From positions 186,001 through 250,000 of the forward strand of contig NZ_JAGGLV010000010.1 of NCBI RefSeq assembly GCF_017874735.1: 64,000 nt of DNA, in the 5' to 3' direction. A program made the translations under genes and the position numbers. Positions 25,845 to 33,662 of the stretch are shown here, in pieces. How positions within the stretch are numbered: the first letter of the stretch is position 1; each line of letters begins with the position of its first letter. This DNA comes from Paenibacillus silagei (GTDB taxonomy: Bacteria > Bacillota > Bacilli > Paenibacillales > Paenibacillaceae). Below the pieces are notes generated by a model. It saw only the letters and a list, made by a program, of their open reading frames with translations. It was not told where the DNA came from and did no database searches.

Positions 25845-27521
25845 ATGAACGGAGCAGAACTGCTGATTGAGATGCTGATTGACAAAAAGGTGGAGACCCT
25901 GTTTGGCTACCCCGGCGGTGCCGTATTGCCTCTATATGATGCGCTCTATGATAATGACCGGATTCAGCATGTGTTGGTCCGTCATGAGCAGGCAGCGGTT
26001 CATGCCGCAGACGGATACGCCAGAGTTACGGGGCGTCCGGGGGTAGCGCTGGTGACCAGCGGCCCCGGAGCCACGAATGCGGTGACCGGAATCGCTACTG
26101 CGTTCATGGATTCTGTGCCGTTAATTGTGCTTACCGGACAGGTAGCCACTGACCTTATTGGTCTGGACAGCTTTCAGGAAGTGGATATCTACGGGATGAC
26201 CATGCCGGTCACGAAGCATAATTATATCGTCAGAGACATTGCCGAGCTTCCCCGTGTCGTCCACGAAGCGTTCCATGTGGCGGTCACGGGAAGACCGGGC
26301 CCCGTCCTGATCGATCTGCCGAAGAACGTCATGAATGCGGAGTTCATTCCTGTCAGCGGAGCGGCCGCACCCGTCTCTCAGCCGGTGATCCGGGGATACG
26401 AGCCGAATCCGTCCATTGCTCCTGCGGACATTCAGCTTGCAGCAGAGCGGCTGAGCCGTGCAGAGCGGCCGCTGGTCCTGGTTGGTGGAGGCTGCATGGA
26501 TGGAGAGACCCCTGCCTTATTACGGGAATTCGCGGAGCGGCATCACTTCCCTGTGGCTAGTACGCTGATGGGGATCGGGGCTTTCCCTTCCGGGCATCCC
26601 CTGCACTTGGGAATGGTCGGGATGCATGGAACGGTGGCGGCCAACCGTGCGCTGCAAGGCGCCGATGTCGTGTTATGTCTCGGGGTGCGGTTCAGCGACC
26701 GGGTAACGGGCAAGCGGAAGGCGTTCTCGCCGGGATCGTATAAAATACAAGTGGATCTGGATGCCTCAGAGCTGAACAAGAACATCCCCGTAGAGCTTGC
26801 GGTAAACGGCTCTTGTGAGCAGATGCTCAGAGGAATACTGGAACAAGTACATACAGCGGAGCATCCGCTCTGGGAGGAGCAGATTACGGTCTGGCGTCAG
26901 CGCAAGCCGAAGCCGGGCCGCGAACAAGACGCTAAGCTGACCCCGCAGGAAGTCATCCGCACCCTCCAAAAGGCTACCGCAGGCGATGCGGTGATTGCCA
27001 CCGATGTCGGCCAGCATCAGATCTGGACGGCGACGCATTATGAATTCTCGGAAGCCCGCTCCTTCCTGACCTCCGGCGGGCTGGGGACGATGGGGTACGG
27101 CCTGCCTGCTGCGATTGGGGCGGCCGTTGCTTTTCCTGACCGCGATGTGGTGTGTATTACAGGGGACGGAAGCTTCCAGATGAATATGCAGGAGATTATG
27201 ACCGCCGTGGATCACGGCCTGAATGTGAAGGTGGCAATCTTCAAGAACGGGTATCTGGGGATGGTACGGCAATGGCAGCAGCTATTTCTGGGCCGGCGTT
27301 ATTCCTCGGTGCGGATCAGCTCGCCGGATTTCGTTGCCTTGGCCAAGTCCTTCGGCGCTCACGGGTTCCGGGCACGAACGCTGGCTGAAGCGGAGCAGAT
27401 TATTGAACAGGCTCTGCATACGGAGGGCCTGGTCGTGATGGAATTCGATATCACCGAGGAGGATAATGTCTATCCCATTGTGCCGCCGGGCTCAAGCAAT
27501 CAGGATATGATCGTAGAATAG
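25845..27521 (+). CDS. Acetolactate synthase large subunit (orphan IlvB-like)
   Basis: 558 residues from the ATG at 25845; upstream in-frame codons overlap moaA and are not supported. ThDP enzyme in three domains: LFGYPGGAVLPLYDALY with catalytic Glu48 (VRHEQAAVHAADGYARVTG), FAD-type middle domain with GVRFSDRVTGK, and C-terminal GDGSFQMNMQEI-KNGYLGMVRQWQQLFL. It condenses pyruvate to acetolactate. No ilvN regulatory subunit or ilvC follows, and it lies in a nitrate/molybdenum unit, 29 bases after moaA. A role in anaerobic pyruvate overflow is a guess; it could also be a second biosynthetic enzyme. Confidence 0.9.
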   Translation: MNGAELLIEMLIDKKVETLFGYPGGAVLPLYDALYDNDRIQHVLVRHEQAAVHAADGYARVTGRPGVALVTSGPGATNAVTGIATAFMDSVPLIVLTGQVATDLIGLDSFQEVDIYGMTMPVTKHNYIVRDIAELPRVVHEAFHVAVTGRPGPVLIDLPKNVMNAEFIPVSGAAAPVSQPVIRGYEPNPSIAPADIQLAAERLSRAERPLVLVGGGCMDGETPALLREFAERHHFPVASTLMGIGAFPSGHPLHLGMVGMHGTVAANRALQGADVVLCLGVRFSDRVTGKRKAFSPGSYKIQVDLDASELNKNIPVELAVNGSCEQMLRGILEQVHTAEHPLWEEQITVWRQRKPKPGREQDAKLTPQEVIRTLQKATAGDAVIATDVGQHQIWTATHYEFSEARSFLTSGGLGTMGYGLPAAIGAAVAFPDRDVVCITGDGSFQMNMQEIMTAVDHGLNVKVAIFKNGYLGMVRQWQQLFLGRRYSSVRISSPDFVALAKSFGAHGFRARTLAEAEQIIEQALHTEGLVVMEFDITEEDNVYPIVPPGSSNQDMIVE

Positions 27522-27535
27522 GCAGGCAGACCCGA

Positions 27536-27580
27536 AGGAAGCTCCTCTCGCGCGGATTGGCGAAGGAGCTTCCTGGTTTT
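27536..27580 (+). terminator. Terminator after ilvB-like gene
   Basis: AGGAAGCTCCT pairs with AGGAGCTTCCT across a 17-base loop, followed by GGTTTTTG. It ends the narT-moeA-moaA-ilvB unit and may act on the convergent ywiC-like gene as well. Confidence 0.92.
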
Positions 27581-27605
27581 TGTCCAAATAAGTATGGTGG
27601 TGCTC

Positions 27606-28319
27606 CTAGAAATACAGCAACAGCACAGACACATATAACATGACGGAGAAGCCGATCTCGATGATGCCGGTGTGCTTGGCGCTGATGCCTGTCCTCGGCA
27701 GAATGGCTGCCCGCAGCAGCAGAACCAGCAGCGGGACCAGCAGTGAAGGGAACAGGTACAGACCGGCTGCCGCGAACAGCAGATGATAGGCCACGGAGCC
27801 GTAATAGAAGCGGATATTGTTCCGCTCACGGATGACGGTTTTGACATAGAAGGCAGTTCCTGTGAAGTATAACACCGCCAGCACGAACAGCTCATTCACG
27901 GCCCTCCAGTTCTCCCCCTGCCCCACATAGTAGACCGGATAAATCACCAGGCAGAATGCCACAATAGCGGAGATGTCATTAAGCAAGGCGCGTTCATTCT
28001 TGATCCGGGCATAATAGAGGTTAATGGCGAATAACGGCAAGAGCAGCAGAACGAACCCTAGCAGCACGGGCTGGATAATCACCAGATAGAGGGCGAACGG
28101 AAGCAGCAGAAGCCCATATAATCTTAGCGGCTGGGCATAACGTGCGAACTTCCGGGTCTTCACCCCCTGCAAGAGCGGGAAGCTGAACAGATAGATCAGC
28201 AGCCAGCAGACAAACAGCGGAATATGTATGAACTGCCCCCTGGAAGCGGCGACGCCCAGCAGAAAAGGGAGAACGAGCATTGCCCAGGCGCCGTGCTGGT
28301 TGGGGATGTATTTTTTCAT
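27606..28319 (-). CDS. ywiC: YwiC-like integral membrane protein
   Basis: 237 residues from the ATG at 28319 (AAGGAGG 11 bases upstream; the longer GTG at 28340 overlaps that site). It opens with KKYIPNQHGAWAMLVLPFLL, the signature of the YwiC-like family, and has about eight hydrophobic helices. A charged loop KTRKFARYAQPLRLYG is also typical. In B. subtilis ywiC is in the narK-fnr-narGHJI neighbourhood, and the same linkage here supports a link with anaerobic nitrate metabolism. The molecular function is unknown. It is convergent with ilvB and divergent from mobB. Confidence 0.88.
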   Translation of the reverse strand: MKKYIPNQHGAWAMLVLPFLLGVAASRGQFIHIPLFVCWLLIYLFSFPLLQGVKTRKFARYAQPLRLYGLLLLPFALYLVIIQPVLLGFVLLLLPLFAINLYYARIKNERALLNDISAIVAFCLVIYPVYYVGQGENWRAVNELFVLAVLYFTGTAFYVKTVIRERNNIRFYYGSVAYHLLFAAAGLYLFPSLLVPLLVLLLRAAILPRTGISAKHTGIIEIGFSVMLYVSVLLLYF

Positions 28320-28472
28320 GCAGCAATAGACCTCCTTCACGGATATATCATGACATGTAAGCTGCCAGACTCTTTAACTATACTTGTATCCGGCGGGGAA
28401 GGCTGGTGATTTGAAGCACAGTGGCGACCAGTCAGGTGATTAGGCGGAGAATGGGGAGCGGCCGGAATAGTG

Positions 28473-28478
28473 TATAAT
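28473..28478 (+). promoter_or_regulatory. Possible -10 box for mobB
   Basis: TATAAT 35 bases before the mobB start. No good -35 element at the expected distance. The rest of the ywiC-mobB gap shows nothing else. Confidence 0.4.
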
Positions 28479-28512
28479 CGAAAATAGATCTTCAAGCAGA
28501 GGAGCAGACACC

Positions 28513-29085
28513 GTGACTATGGAATCTCAGCATGCGGCGGTACAGCGTCCAGTTCCTGTACTGCAAATCGTCGGATACAAGAACAGCGGCAAAACAACCC
28601 TCGCCTGCCGGTTAATCGAGGCCTTGTCTGCGCAAGGATTACGGGTTGGCTCTGCCAAGCATGATGCCCACCTCTTCCAGCTGGATGATCCGGGAACGGA
28701 TAGCAGCAAGCATCTTCTGCATGGTGCAGTGGAGACGGTATTGACCTCGCCGGAGGCAACAAGGGTCATGCGCAGATCTGCGGCTTCATTGAGGGAAATC
28801 GCCGAGTCGCTGCGCGGCAGAGTAGATATGGTAATTGCCGAGGGGTTCAAATCTGCAGATTATCCCAAGATCGCCCTCATTCGCCGCACTGAGGACCAGA
28901 TAACGCTGCAAAAGGAAGCGACGAACATACGCCTGTGGTTAAGCTGGGAAGAGGCTACGGAACTACAGAGTGCAGCGTTTGCTTCCCGGATTAGCCCGGA
29001 TAGTCCGCCGGTATTGCCTTGGCGGGATCAGGCGCTTGCGGATCAGGCGGTTATCGCACTGGCGCTGTCACTGCTTCAGTCCTAA
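28513..29085 (+). CDS. mobB: Molybdopterin-guanine dinucleotide adapter MobB
   Basis: 190 residues, GTG start at 28513 with GAGGAG 8 bases upstream. P-loop LQIVGYKNSGKTTLACRLIE, then VGSAKHDAHLFQLDDPGTDS and a Walker-B-like VDMVIAEGFKSADYPKIALI. MobB is a GTP-binding helper that assists MobA in forming the guanine dinucleotide cofactor for NarG. The next gene, a MobA-MoaE fusion, starts 22 bases later. Confidence 0.95.
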   Translation: MTMESQHAAVQRPVPVLQIVGYKNSGKTTLACRLIEALSAQGLRVGSAKHDAHLFQLDDPGTDSSKHLLHGAVETVLTSPEATRVMRRSAASLREIAESLRGRVDMVIAEGFKSADYPKIALIRRTEDQITLQKEATNIRLWLSWEEATELQSAAFASRISPDSPPVLPWRDQALADQAVIALALSLLQS

Positions 29086-29106
29086 ATTCTGCTATAGGAG
29101 GTACCC

Positions 29107-30207
29107 ATGGTGCTGACAGGTATTATACTGGCGGGCGGACAGAACTCCCGCATGCAGGGCCGCAATAAAGCCCTCCTGACCTATCACGGGGAAGCGTTCA
29201 TTGTCCGGCAGGTGAGGGAACTGCAGACCTTGTGCTCCAGCGTGATTGTGGTGACGAACGATCCTGCCCCGTATCTGGAACGTCTTCCATCGGATGTTCT
29301 ATATATACCGGATGTCTATGCCGGGCATGGGCCGCTGAGCGGGTTTCATGCCGCTTTTGCCCGCGTGGAGACGGACTATGCCTGGGTGGTAAGCTGTGAC
29401 AGCCCCGATATATCAGCTCCGGCCGCCGCATGGATGCTTACCCGGCTGGAAGCAGGCGGTTATGATGCAGTTCTGCCGGTGATTGGCGGCAAGCATCAGA
29501 TGCTGCATGGCGTATACCGGCCGCACCGGCTCTTGCCGGACATTACAGCAAGACTTGCGAACCGTGAGTACCGTCTGGGCGGTTTGTTAGAATCACTGCA
29601 CTGGCTAGGGGTGGAACGGGACGAGCTGGCCAGCGCGGGATTAGAGGAAGATTTCGCAGCAGATATAGATACACCCGAGCAATATGAACAGCTGCTGCAT
29701 CTATCGAAGGGAAGTGAGCGAATGGGCCATTCGTTATTTGAAATTACAGAGTCCGCGATTATACCCGCTGAGGTATCCGATAAAGTTCTGCGCAGAGAAG
29801 CCGGGGCGATTACCTTATTCATTGGGACGGTGCGTGAGTTCACACAAGGGAAGAAAACCTTGTATCTTGAATATGAAGCATACCCGTCCATGGCTGTAAC
29901 GCAGCTGAAGCGCATCGGGCAGGAAGTGCTGGAGCGCTGGCCGGATACGAAGGTTGCAGTCACCCACCGGATCGGCAGGCTGGAGATTACCGATATTGCC
30001 GTGGTCATCGCAGTCTCCTCGCCCCACCGTAAGGCGGCCTATGAAGCGAATGAATATGTGATTGAGCGGATCAAGCAAATCGTCCCCATCTGGAAAAAAG
30101 AAACCGGCGAGGACGGCAAAGCGTGGATTGGCGACCAGCTGAATCAAAATGCCTACCCTGAGGGCCGTCCGCTGCTGCCGGATATTCCGGCGGAGGATGA
30201 GAGGTAG
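29107..30207 (+). CDS. mobA-moaE: MobA-MoaE fusion protein
   Basis: 366 residues in one uninterrupted frame. Residues 1 to about 200 are MobA (GIILAGGQNSRMQGRNKALL, WVVSCDSPDISAPAAAWML, FAADIDTPEQYEQL), which adds GMP to the cofactor. Residues about 208-345 are MoaE (LFEITESAIIPAEVSDKVL, FIGTVREFTQG, YLEYEAYPSMA, SSPHRKAAYEANEYVIERIK, VPIWKKE), the large subunit of molybdopterin synthase. The linker (HLSKGSERMG) is short and an internal ATG lies in it, so separate MoaE production is possible. MoaE needs MoaD, which is not nearby. A GGAGG site precedes the ATG. Confidence 0.94.
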   Translation: MVLTGIILAGGQNSRMQGRNKALLTYHGEAFIVRQVRELQTLCSSVIVVTNDPAPYLERLPSDVLYIPDVYAGHGPLSGFHAAFARVETDYAWVVSCDSPDISAPAAAWMLTRLEAGGYDAVLPVIGGKHQMLHGVYRPHRLLPDITARLANREYRLGGLLESLHWLGVERDELASAGLEEDFAADIDTPEQYEQLLHLSKGSERMGHSLFEITESAIIPAEVSDKVLRREAGAITLFIGTVREFTQGKKTLYLEYEAYPSMAVTQLKRIGQEVLERWPDTKVAVTHRIGRLEITDIAVVIAVSSPHRKAAYEANEYVIERIKQIVPIWKKETGEDGKAWIGDQLNQNAYPEGRPLLPDIPAEDER

Positions 30208-30257
30208 AGGGAAGTCCGACTTTTCATGAGAAGACTTGATTATAAGGAGGATTGCCC

Positions 30258-30965
30258 GTGGATGCAGAACAAGTGATGCAGGAGCTTGAAGCGCTTGGCA
30301 AGGAACGGACCAAGAGGATGTATACCGCAAACGGCGCACGGGAGCCGCTCTTTGGTGTGGCTACCGGTGCAATGAAGCCGATCTTCAAGCAAACCAAGAT
30401 CGATCAGGCGCTGGCTGAGGAGCTGTATGCTACAGGTAATTATGATGCGATGTATTTTGCCGGGATCATTGCCGACCCGAACGGGATGACAGAAGCGGAT
30501 TACAACCGCTGGATGGACGGGGCTTATTTCTATATGCTGTCTGATTTCGTGGTGGCTGTAACCTTGGCTGAAGCAGATATTGCCCAGCAGGTGGCGGATG
30601 AGTGGATCAGGAGCGGAGAGGATCTCCGGATGTCGGCAGGCTGGAGCTGTTACTGCTGGCTGCTGGGAAGCCGCCCCGATCAGGAGTTCCAGCGCGACAA
30701 GCTGGCCGGGATGCTGGAGCTTGTGGGTAAGACCATTCATGACTCCCCGGAGCGTACCCGGTACTCTATGAACAATTTTATGTATACCGTAGCCGTGTCC
30801 TATTTACCGCTGCATGATCTGGCATGTGAGACGGCGGAGCGGGTGGGTCCGGTCGAGGTGGACAAGGACAAGCCGAAGAGCAAGCTCATCAGCGCTTACG
30901 ATAATATTATGAAGGCTGTCGGCAAAGGACGGACCGGCTTCAAACGCAAACATGTACGCTGCTGA
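30258..30965 (+). CDS. AlkD-like DNA alkylation repair protein
   Basis: 235 residues; GTG at 30258 has AAGGAGG 7 bases upstream and is preferred over TTG at 30252. It is helical throughout, with GVATGAMKPIFKQTK, YDAMYFAGIIADPNGMT, WSCYCWLLGSRPD and RYSMNNFMYTVAVSYLPLHD. This fits the HEAT-repeat DNA alkylation repair family (AlkC/AlkD). Whether it is an active glycosylase cannot be decided. It lies 50 bases after mobA-moaE, in the same direction; there is no obvious functional link. Confidence 0.85.
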   Translation: MDAEQVMQELEALGKERTKRMYTANGAREPLFGVATGAMKPIFKQTKIDQALAEELYATGNYDAMYFAGIIADPNGMTEADYNRWMDGAYFYMLSDFVVAVTLAEADIAQQVADEWIRSGEDLRMSAGWSCYCWLLGSRPDQEFQRDKLAGMLELVGKTIHDSPERTRYSMNNFMYTVAVSYLPLHDLACETAERVGPVEVDKDKPKSKLISAYDNIMKAVGKGRTGFKRKHVRC

Positions 30966-31072
30966 TTTCCCGGTTTTCACCGGCATCCGGTAATGCTTCG
31001 CCGTTTCTGGTTAATAAATGCTATGCATTTGGATAACCTATTCCCTATCCCGGAAGAAAAGAGGCGGTTAAG

Positions 31073-31564
31073 ATGTCAACTACACACCATAGTCACGAGG
31101 AAGCCGTTGAGACGGTCCGCAAGCTGATCAAGGGTATTGATATGGCTATGCTTACCACGATTTCGGAGGAAGGGCTGGTCTCCCGGCCTATGAAGACGCA
31201 GGAGGTTGAATTCGACGGAGACTTGTGGTTCCTGACCAAGAAGGATACGAGCAAGTTCGGGGAGATACTGTATGACCCGCGTGTCAATGTCGTGTATGCC
31301 GACAAGTCCTATGTCTCCATCCGTGGAACGGCTGAGATTGTAACCGATGTAAGTAAGAAAAAAGAGTTTTGGAGTGCAGGGTACGAGGCGTTCCTGAAGA
31401 CAAGCTATGATGACCCGAATGTCATTCTGATTAAAGTCCATGCCGAAGCGGCTGAATACTGGAAGAGCGGTAACCTGGCCGAGAAGGCAGTATACATGTT
31501 CAAACGGATGACCGGCCAGGACACTGACAAGCTGAATCTGAATCAGACGGTCGAGCTGGAGTAG
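31073..31564 (+). CDS. PNPOx-like (general stress protein 26 type) flavin-binding protein
   Basis: 163 residues. The split-barrel FMN-binding fold is recognised from VRKLIKGIDMAMLTTISEEG, LVSRPMKTQEVEFDGDLWFL, DPRVNVVYADKSYVSIRGTA and the C-terminal AAEYWKSGNLAEKAVYMFKR. Members are called pyridoxamine 5'-phosphate oxidase related, but the true substrate is usually unknown. GAGGCGG precedes the ATG. It stands alone between two short gaps and ends at a terminator. Confidence 0.9.
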   Translation: MSTTHHSHEEAVETVRKLIKGIDMAMLTTISEEGLVSRPMKTQEVEFDGDLWFLTKKDTSKFGEILYDPRVNVVYADKSYVSIRGTAEIVTDVSKKKEFWSAGYEAFLKTSYDDPNVILIKVHAEAAEYWKSGNLAEKAVYMFKRMTGQDTDKLNLNQTVELE

Positions 31565-31619
31565 AGTAGACAGACAGACGGTTCTAGGAAGCCATAGGTT
31601 CATAGGTTCTGCAACGGAG

Positions 31620-31654
31620 AGATCAACAGAATTCATCTGTGGGTCTTTTTTTTT
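31620..31654 (+). terminator. Terminator after PNPOx-like gene
   Basis: AGATCAACAGA and TCTGTGGGTCT pair around ATTCA, followed by nine T residues. Confidence 0.9.
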
Positions 31655-31737
31655 GCTGTGGAGCCGGGAAAAGATAATTGTCACATTACATACGGCTCAT
31701 GTGTTATATCTATATGATTTGCAGAAAGGAGATTATC

Positions 31738-32295
31738 GTGGACCCTATCGAAGAGAAAATTAGAAGGATACAAGACGGGGAAGGAGGCCTGTACTCGGAT
31801 GTGATCAGGCTGTACCAGCAACGGATTTACCTCTATTGTTACCGCTTGCTGAATAACAAGGAAGATGCGGAAGATGCGGTACAGGACATCCTGATCAAGG
31901 CCTACCAGAATATCGGGCAGTACAAGCCTCAGGCAGATTTCACCTCATGGCTCTACAAAATTGCTTATCATCACTGCCTGAACCTGCTGCGGCGGCAGAA
32001 ATTCCAGCAGCAGGTGCGGAAGCTGCTCCGGCAGGAGGTTACGGAGAAAAGCGCAGAGCAAATAGCCCAGAACCGCCTGTTCAGCGAGCCGGTCTCGGCT
32101 GCTCTGGGGAAGCTGGATGTGGAGGACCGGAATTTATTGATCCTACGGATTTATGAAGATAAATCATTTGCGGAAATCAGTGAAATTCTGGGTGTGAGTA
32201 CGGCTACCGTACGCAAAAGATATGAACGGACCAGGGAAAAACTTAAAAAAGCGATTGAGAGAAAGGAGAAACAATTATGGGCAAGCGTGAATTAA
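31738..32295 (+). CDS. ECF RNA polymerase sigma factor
   Basis: 185 residues from GTG at 31738 (AAAGGAG 6 bases upstream). Region 2 is YCYRLLNNKEDAEDAVQDIL and TSWLYKIAYHHCLNLLRR; region 4 is LLILRIYEDKSFAEISEILG and STATVRKRYERTREKL. It directs RNA polymerase to a small regulon, controlled by the membrane anti-sigma factor encoded next, whose start overlaps it by 19 bases. The stimulus is unknown. No clear auto-regulated promoter motif was found upstream. Confidence 0.94.
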   Translation: MDPIEEKIRRIQDGEGGLYSDVIRLYQQRIYLYCYRLLNNKEDAEDAVQDILIKAYQNIGQYKPQADFTSWLYKIAYHHCLNLLRRQKFQQQVRKLLRQEVTEKSAEQIAQNRLFSEPVSAALGKLDVEDRNLLILRIYEDKSFAEISEILGVSTATVRKRYERTREKLKKAIERKEKQLWASVN

Positions 32296-33461
32296 CTCCA
32301 GAGGAGCAGTTTCTGAAGGAGGGAGACCGTTCAGCACATTGGAACACCGTTGATGTTCATGAACCAGTAATGAAGGCGCTCGGGCTTGAGGGGGCATTGA
32401 CTGCTGAAGAAGACGAGACCCTGCTTCAGACCCTTCCGCCAAGCGGAGAGGCACCAAAAGTAATGCGCAGAATGGAAACAAGAACCGGGCGGAGACAGAA
32501 GCGGATTCCGGTGAAGGGCTGGGCGGCGGCGGTCCTGGCACTGGTCTTGCTGGGAGGCGTCTATACCCAATTCTCCGGTAAACTCCAGCAAGGAGCTGAA
32601 GCCCAGAGTTCGGGTGAAGTCCGGCAAGGGGCCGGAGCCCAGTATAAGGTGCTTCCGTATCAGCCGATTCCGGCGACGGCTTCCGGCGGAACGCTGATTG
32701 AGAAGGCGAAACAACCCTTGAAGCCTTATATTCCCAACGCAGAGCCGGGTATTGAGCATGAAGCCAACCAGAAGCTGAGTATTCTCTATAACCAGAAATA
32801 TTCAAAGGGGGCAGCACTCATGAAGGAGCTGCTGCTTCCCGGAGAGTATGCCACCTATTTAATTACACGTGAAGGTGACGAGGGAGAGGGGAGTATGAAC
32901 ATGTATCGCCCGCCCCTCACGTTCAAGGACTATACCGCCTATAAGACCAGTGTAGAGGAGCACAACGCTCCGGTCCTGGAGCAGCCGGCGTATCTGCCGG
33001 AAGGGTATGCCCTGGACGAGGCAATCATTAAGCCTTCTTTGTTAAAAGTTCCGGAGGTGCAGGAGCTTAAAGGCGGAAACGAGAGAGACCTGGGAGACAA
33101 CTTCCGGTTAGCCTGGAGAGTGGAGAAGGCGGAGAACATTGACTACCCGTATTCCTCACTGGTATACAAGAAGGGGGAGGTTCAGGTGAGAATCGGTGTC
33201 TCGCGTGTGGATGACAACCAAAACCCGGCAGATCCGCTCTCGTGGAGTGAACATACAAAGATGGAGAATATAGAGATCAAAGGCAGACAAGCTATTTTTT
33301 CGGATGACACGGACAACAAGGAGCTTGACTTGGGATTTAAGTACGAGTTAGTTTGGTCTGATCCGGGTGCAAAGGTTATCTATTCTGTGATCGCCGGCCA
33401 GGAGAATACGGAGCTAACGAAAGACGAGCTTATCGGTATTGCCGCCAGTATGATGAAATAA
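32277..33461 (+). CDS. Probable membrane anti-sigma factor with DUF4367-like domain
   Basis: 394 residues. A cytoplasmic N-terminal part (1-78) is followed by one membrane helix (about 80-98, GWAAAVLALVLLGGVYTQF) and a large extracytoplasmic region. The C-terminal part around residues 235-390 (PAYLPEGYALDEAI, EVQVRIGVSRVDD, YELVWSDPGAKVIYSVIAG) resembles DUF4367 domains found in anti-sigma proteins. It overlaps the sigma gene, and co-translation is likely. No HxxxCxxC zinc motif is seen in the N-terminus, so it is not a classical ZAS protein. Confidence 0.82.
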   Translation: MGKRELTPEEQFLKEGDRSAHWNTVDVHEPVMKALGLEGALTAEEDETLLQTLPPSGEAPKVMRRMETRTGRRQKRIPVKGWAAAVLALVLLGGVYTQFSGKLQQGAEAQSSGEVRQGAGAQYKVLPYQPIPATASGGTLIEKAKQPLKPYIPNAEPGIEHEANQKLSILYNQKYSKGAALMKELLLPGEYATYLITREGDEGEGSMNMYRPPLTFKDYTAYKTSVEEHNAPVLEQPAYLPEGYALDEAIIKPSLLKVPEVQELKGGNERDLGDNFRLAWRVEKAENIDYPYSSLVYKKGEVQVRIGVSRVDDNQNPADPLSWSEHTKMENIEIKGRQAIFSDDTDNKELDLGFKYELVWSDPGAKVIYSVIAGQENTELTKDELIGIAASMMK

Positions 33462-33483
33462 GTAACGCAGAGTTGACACTCAG

Positions 33484-33520
33484 GGCTGTTTCGCTATCTT
33501 AGGATAGCGGAGCAGCCTTT
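33484..33520 (+). terminator. Terminator after anti-sigma gene
   Basis: GGCTG...CAGCC closes a stem with an inner GCTATC/GATAGC helix, followed by TTT. Confidence 0.75.
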
Positions 33521-33561
33521 GAACGTTTTTTGCCGATCTGCAGGATGGCATATTCGTAAGA

Positions 33562-33618
33562 TTTTATAAGAATTCGTGCATTGCTCTCCTATGAACTTCA
33601 ATTCCATATTGTTACTAT
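33562..33618 (+). promoter_or_regulatory. Promoter with shared motif, binding-protein gene
   Basis: GAATTCGTGCATTGCTCTCCT-like sequence at 33570-33590 (about 20 bases, preceded by TTTTATAA) is followed after 22 bases by a -10 box TACTAT (33613-33618). The same motif occurs at 35094-35148 before the permease gene. Probably the target of the AraC-type regulator encoded at 38997. Confidence 0.7.
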
Positions 33619-33662
33619 AGCAATGTAGCAAGAGAATACAGATGTATACAGGAGGGTTAAAG

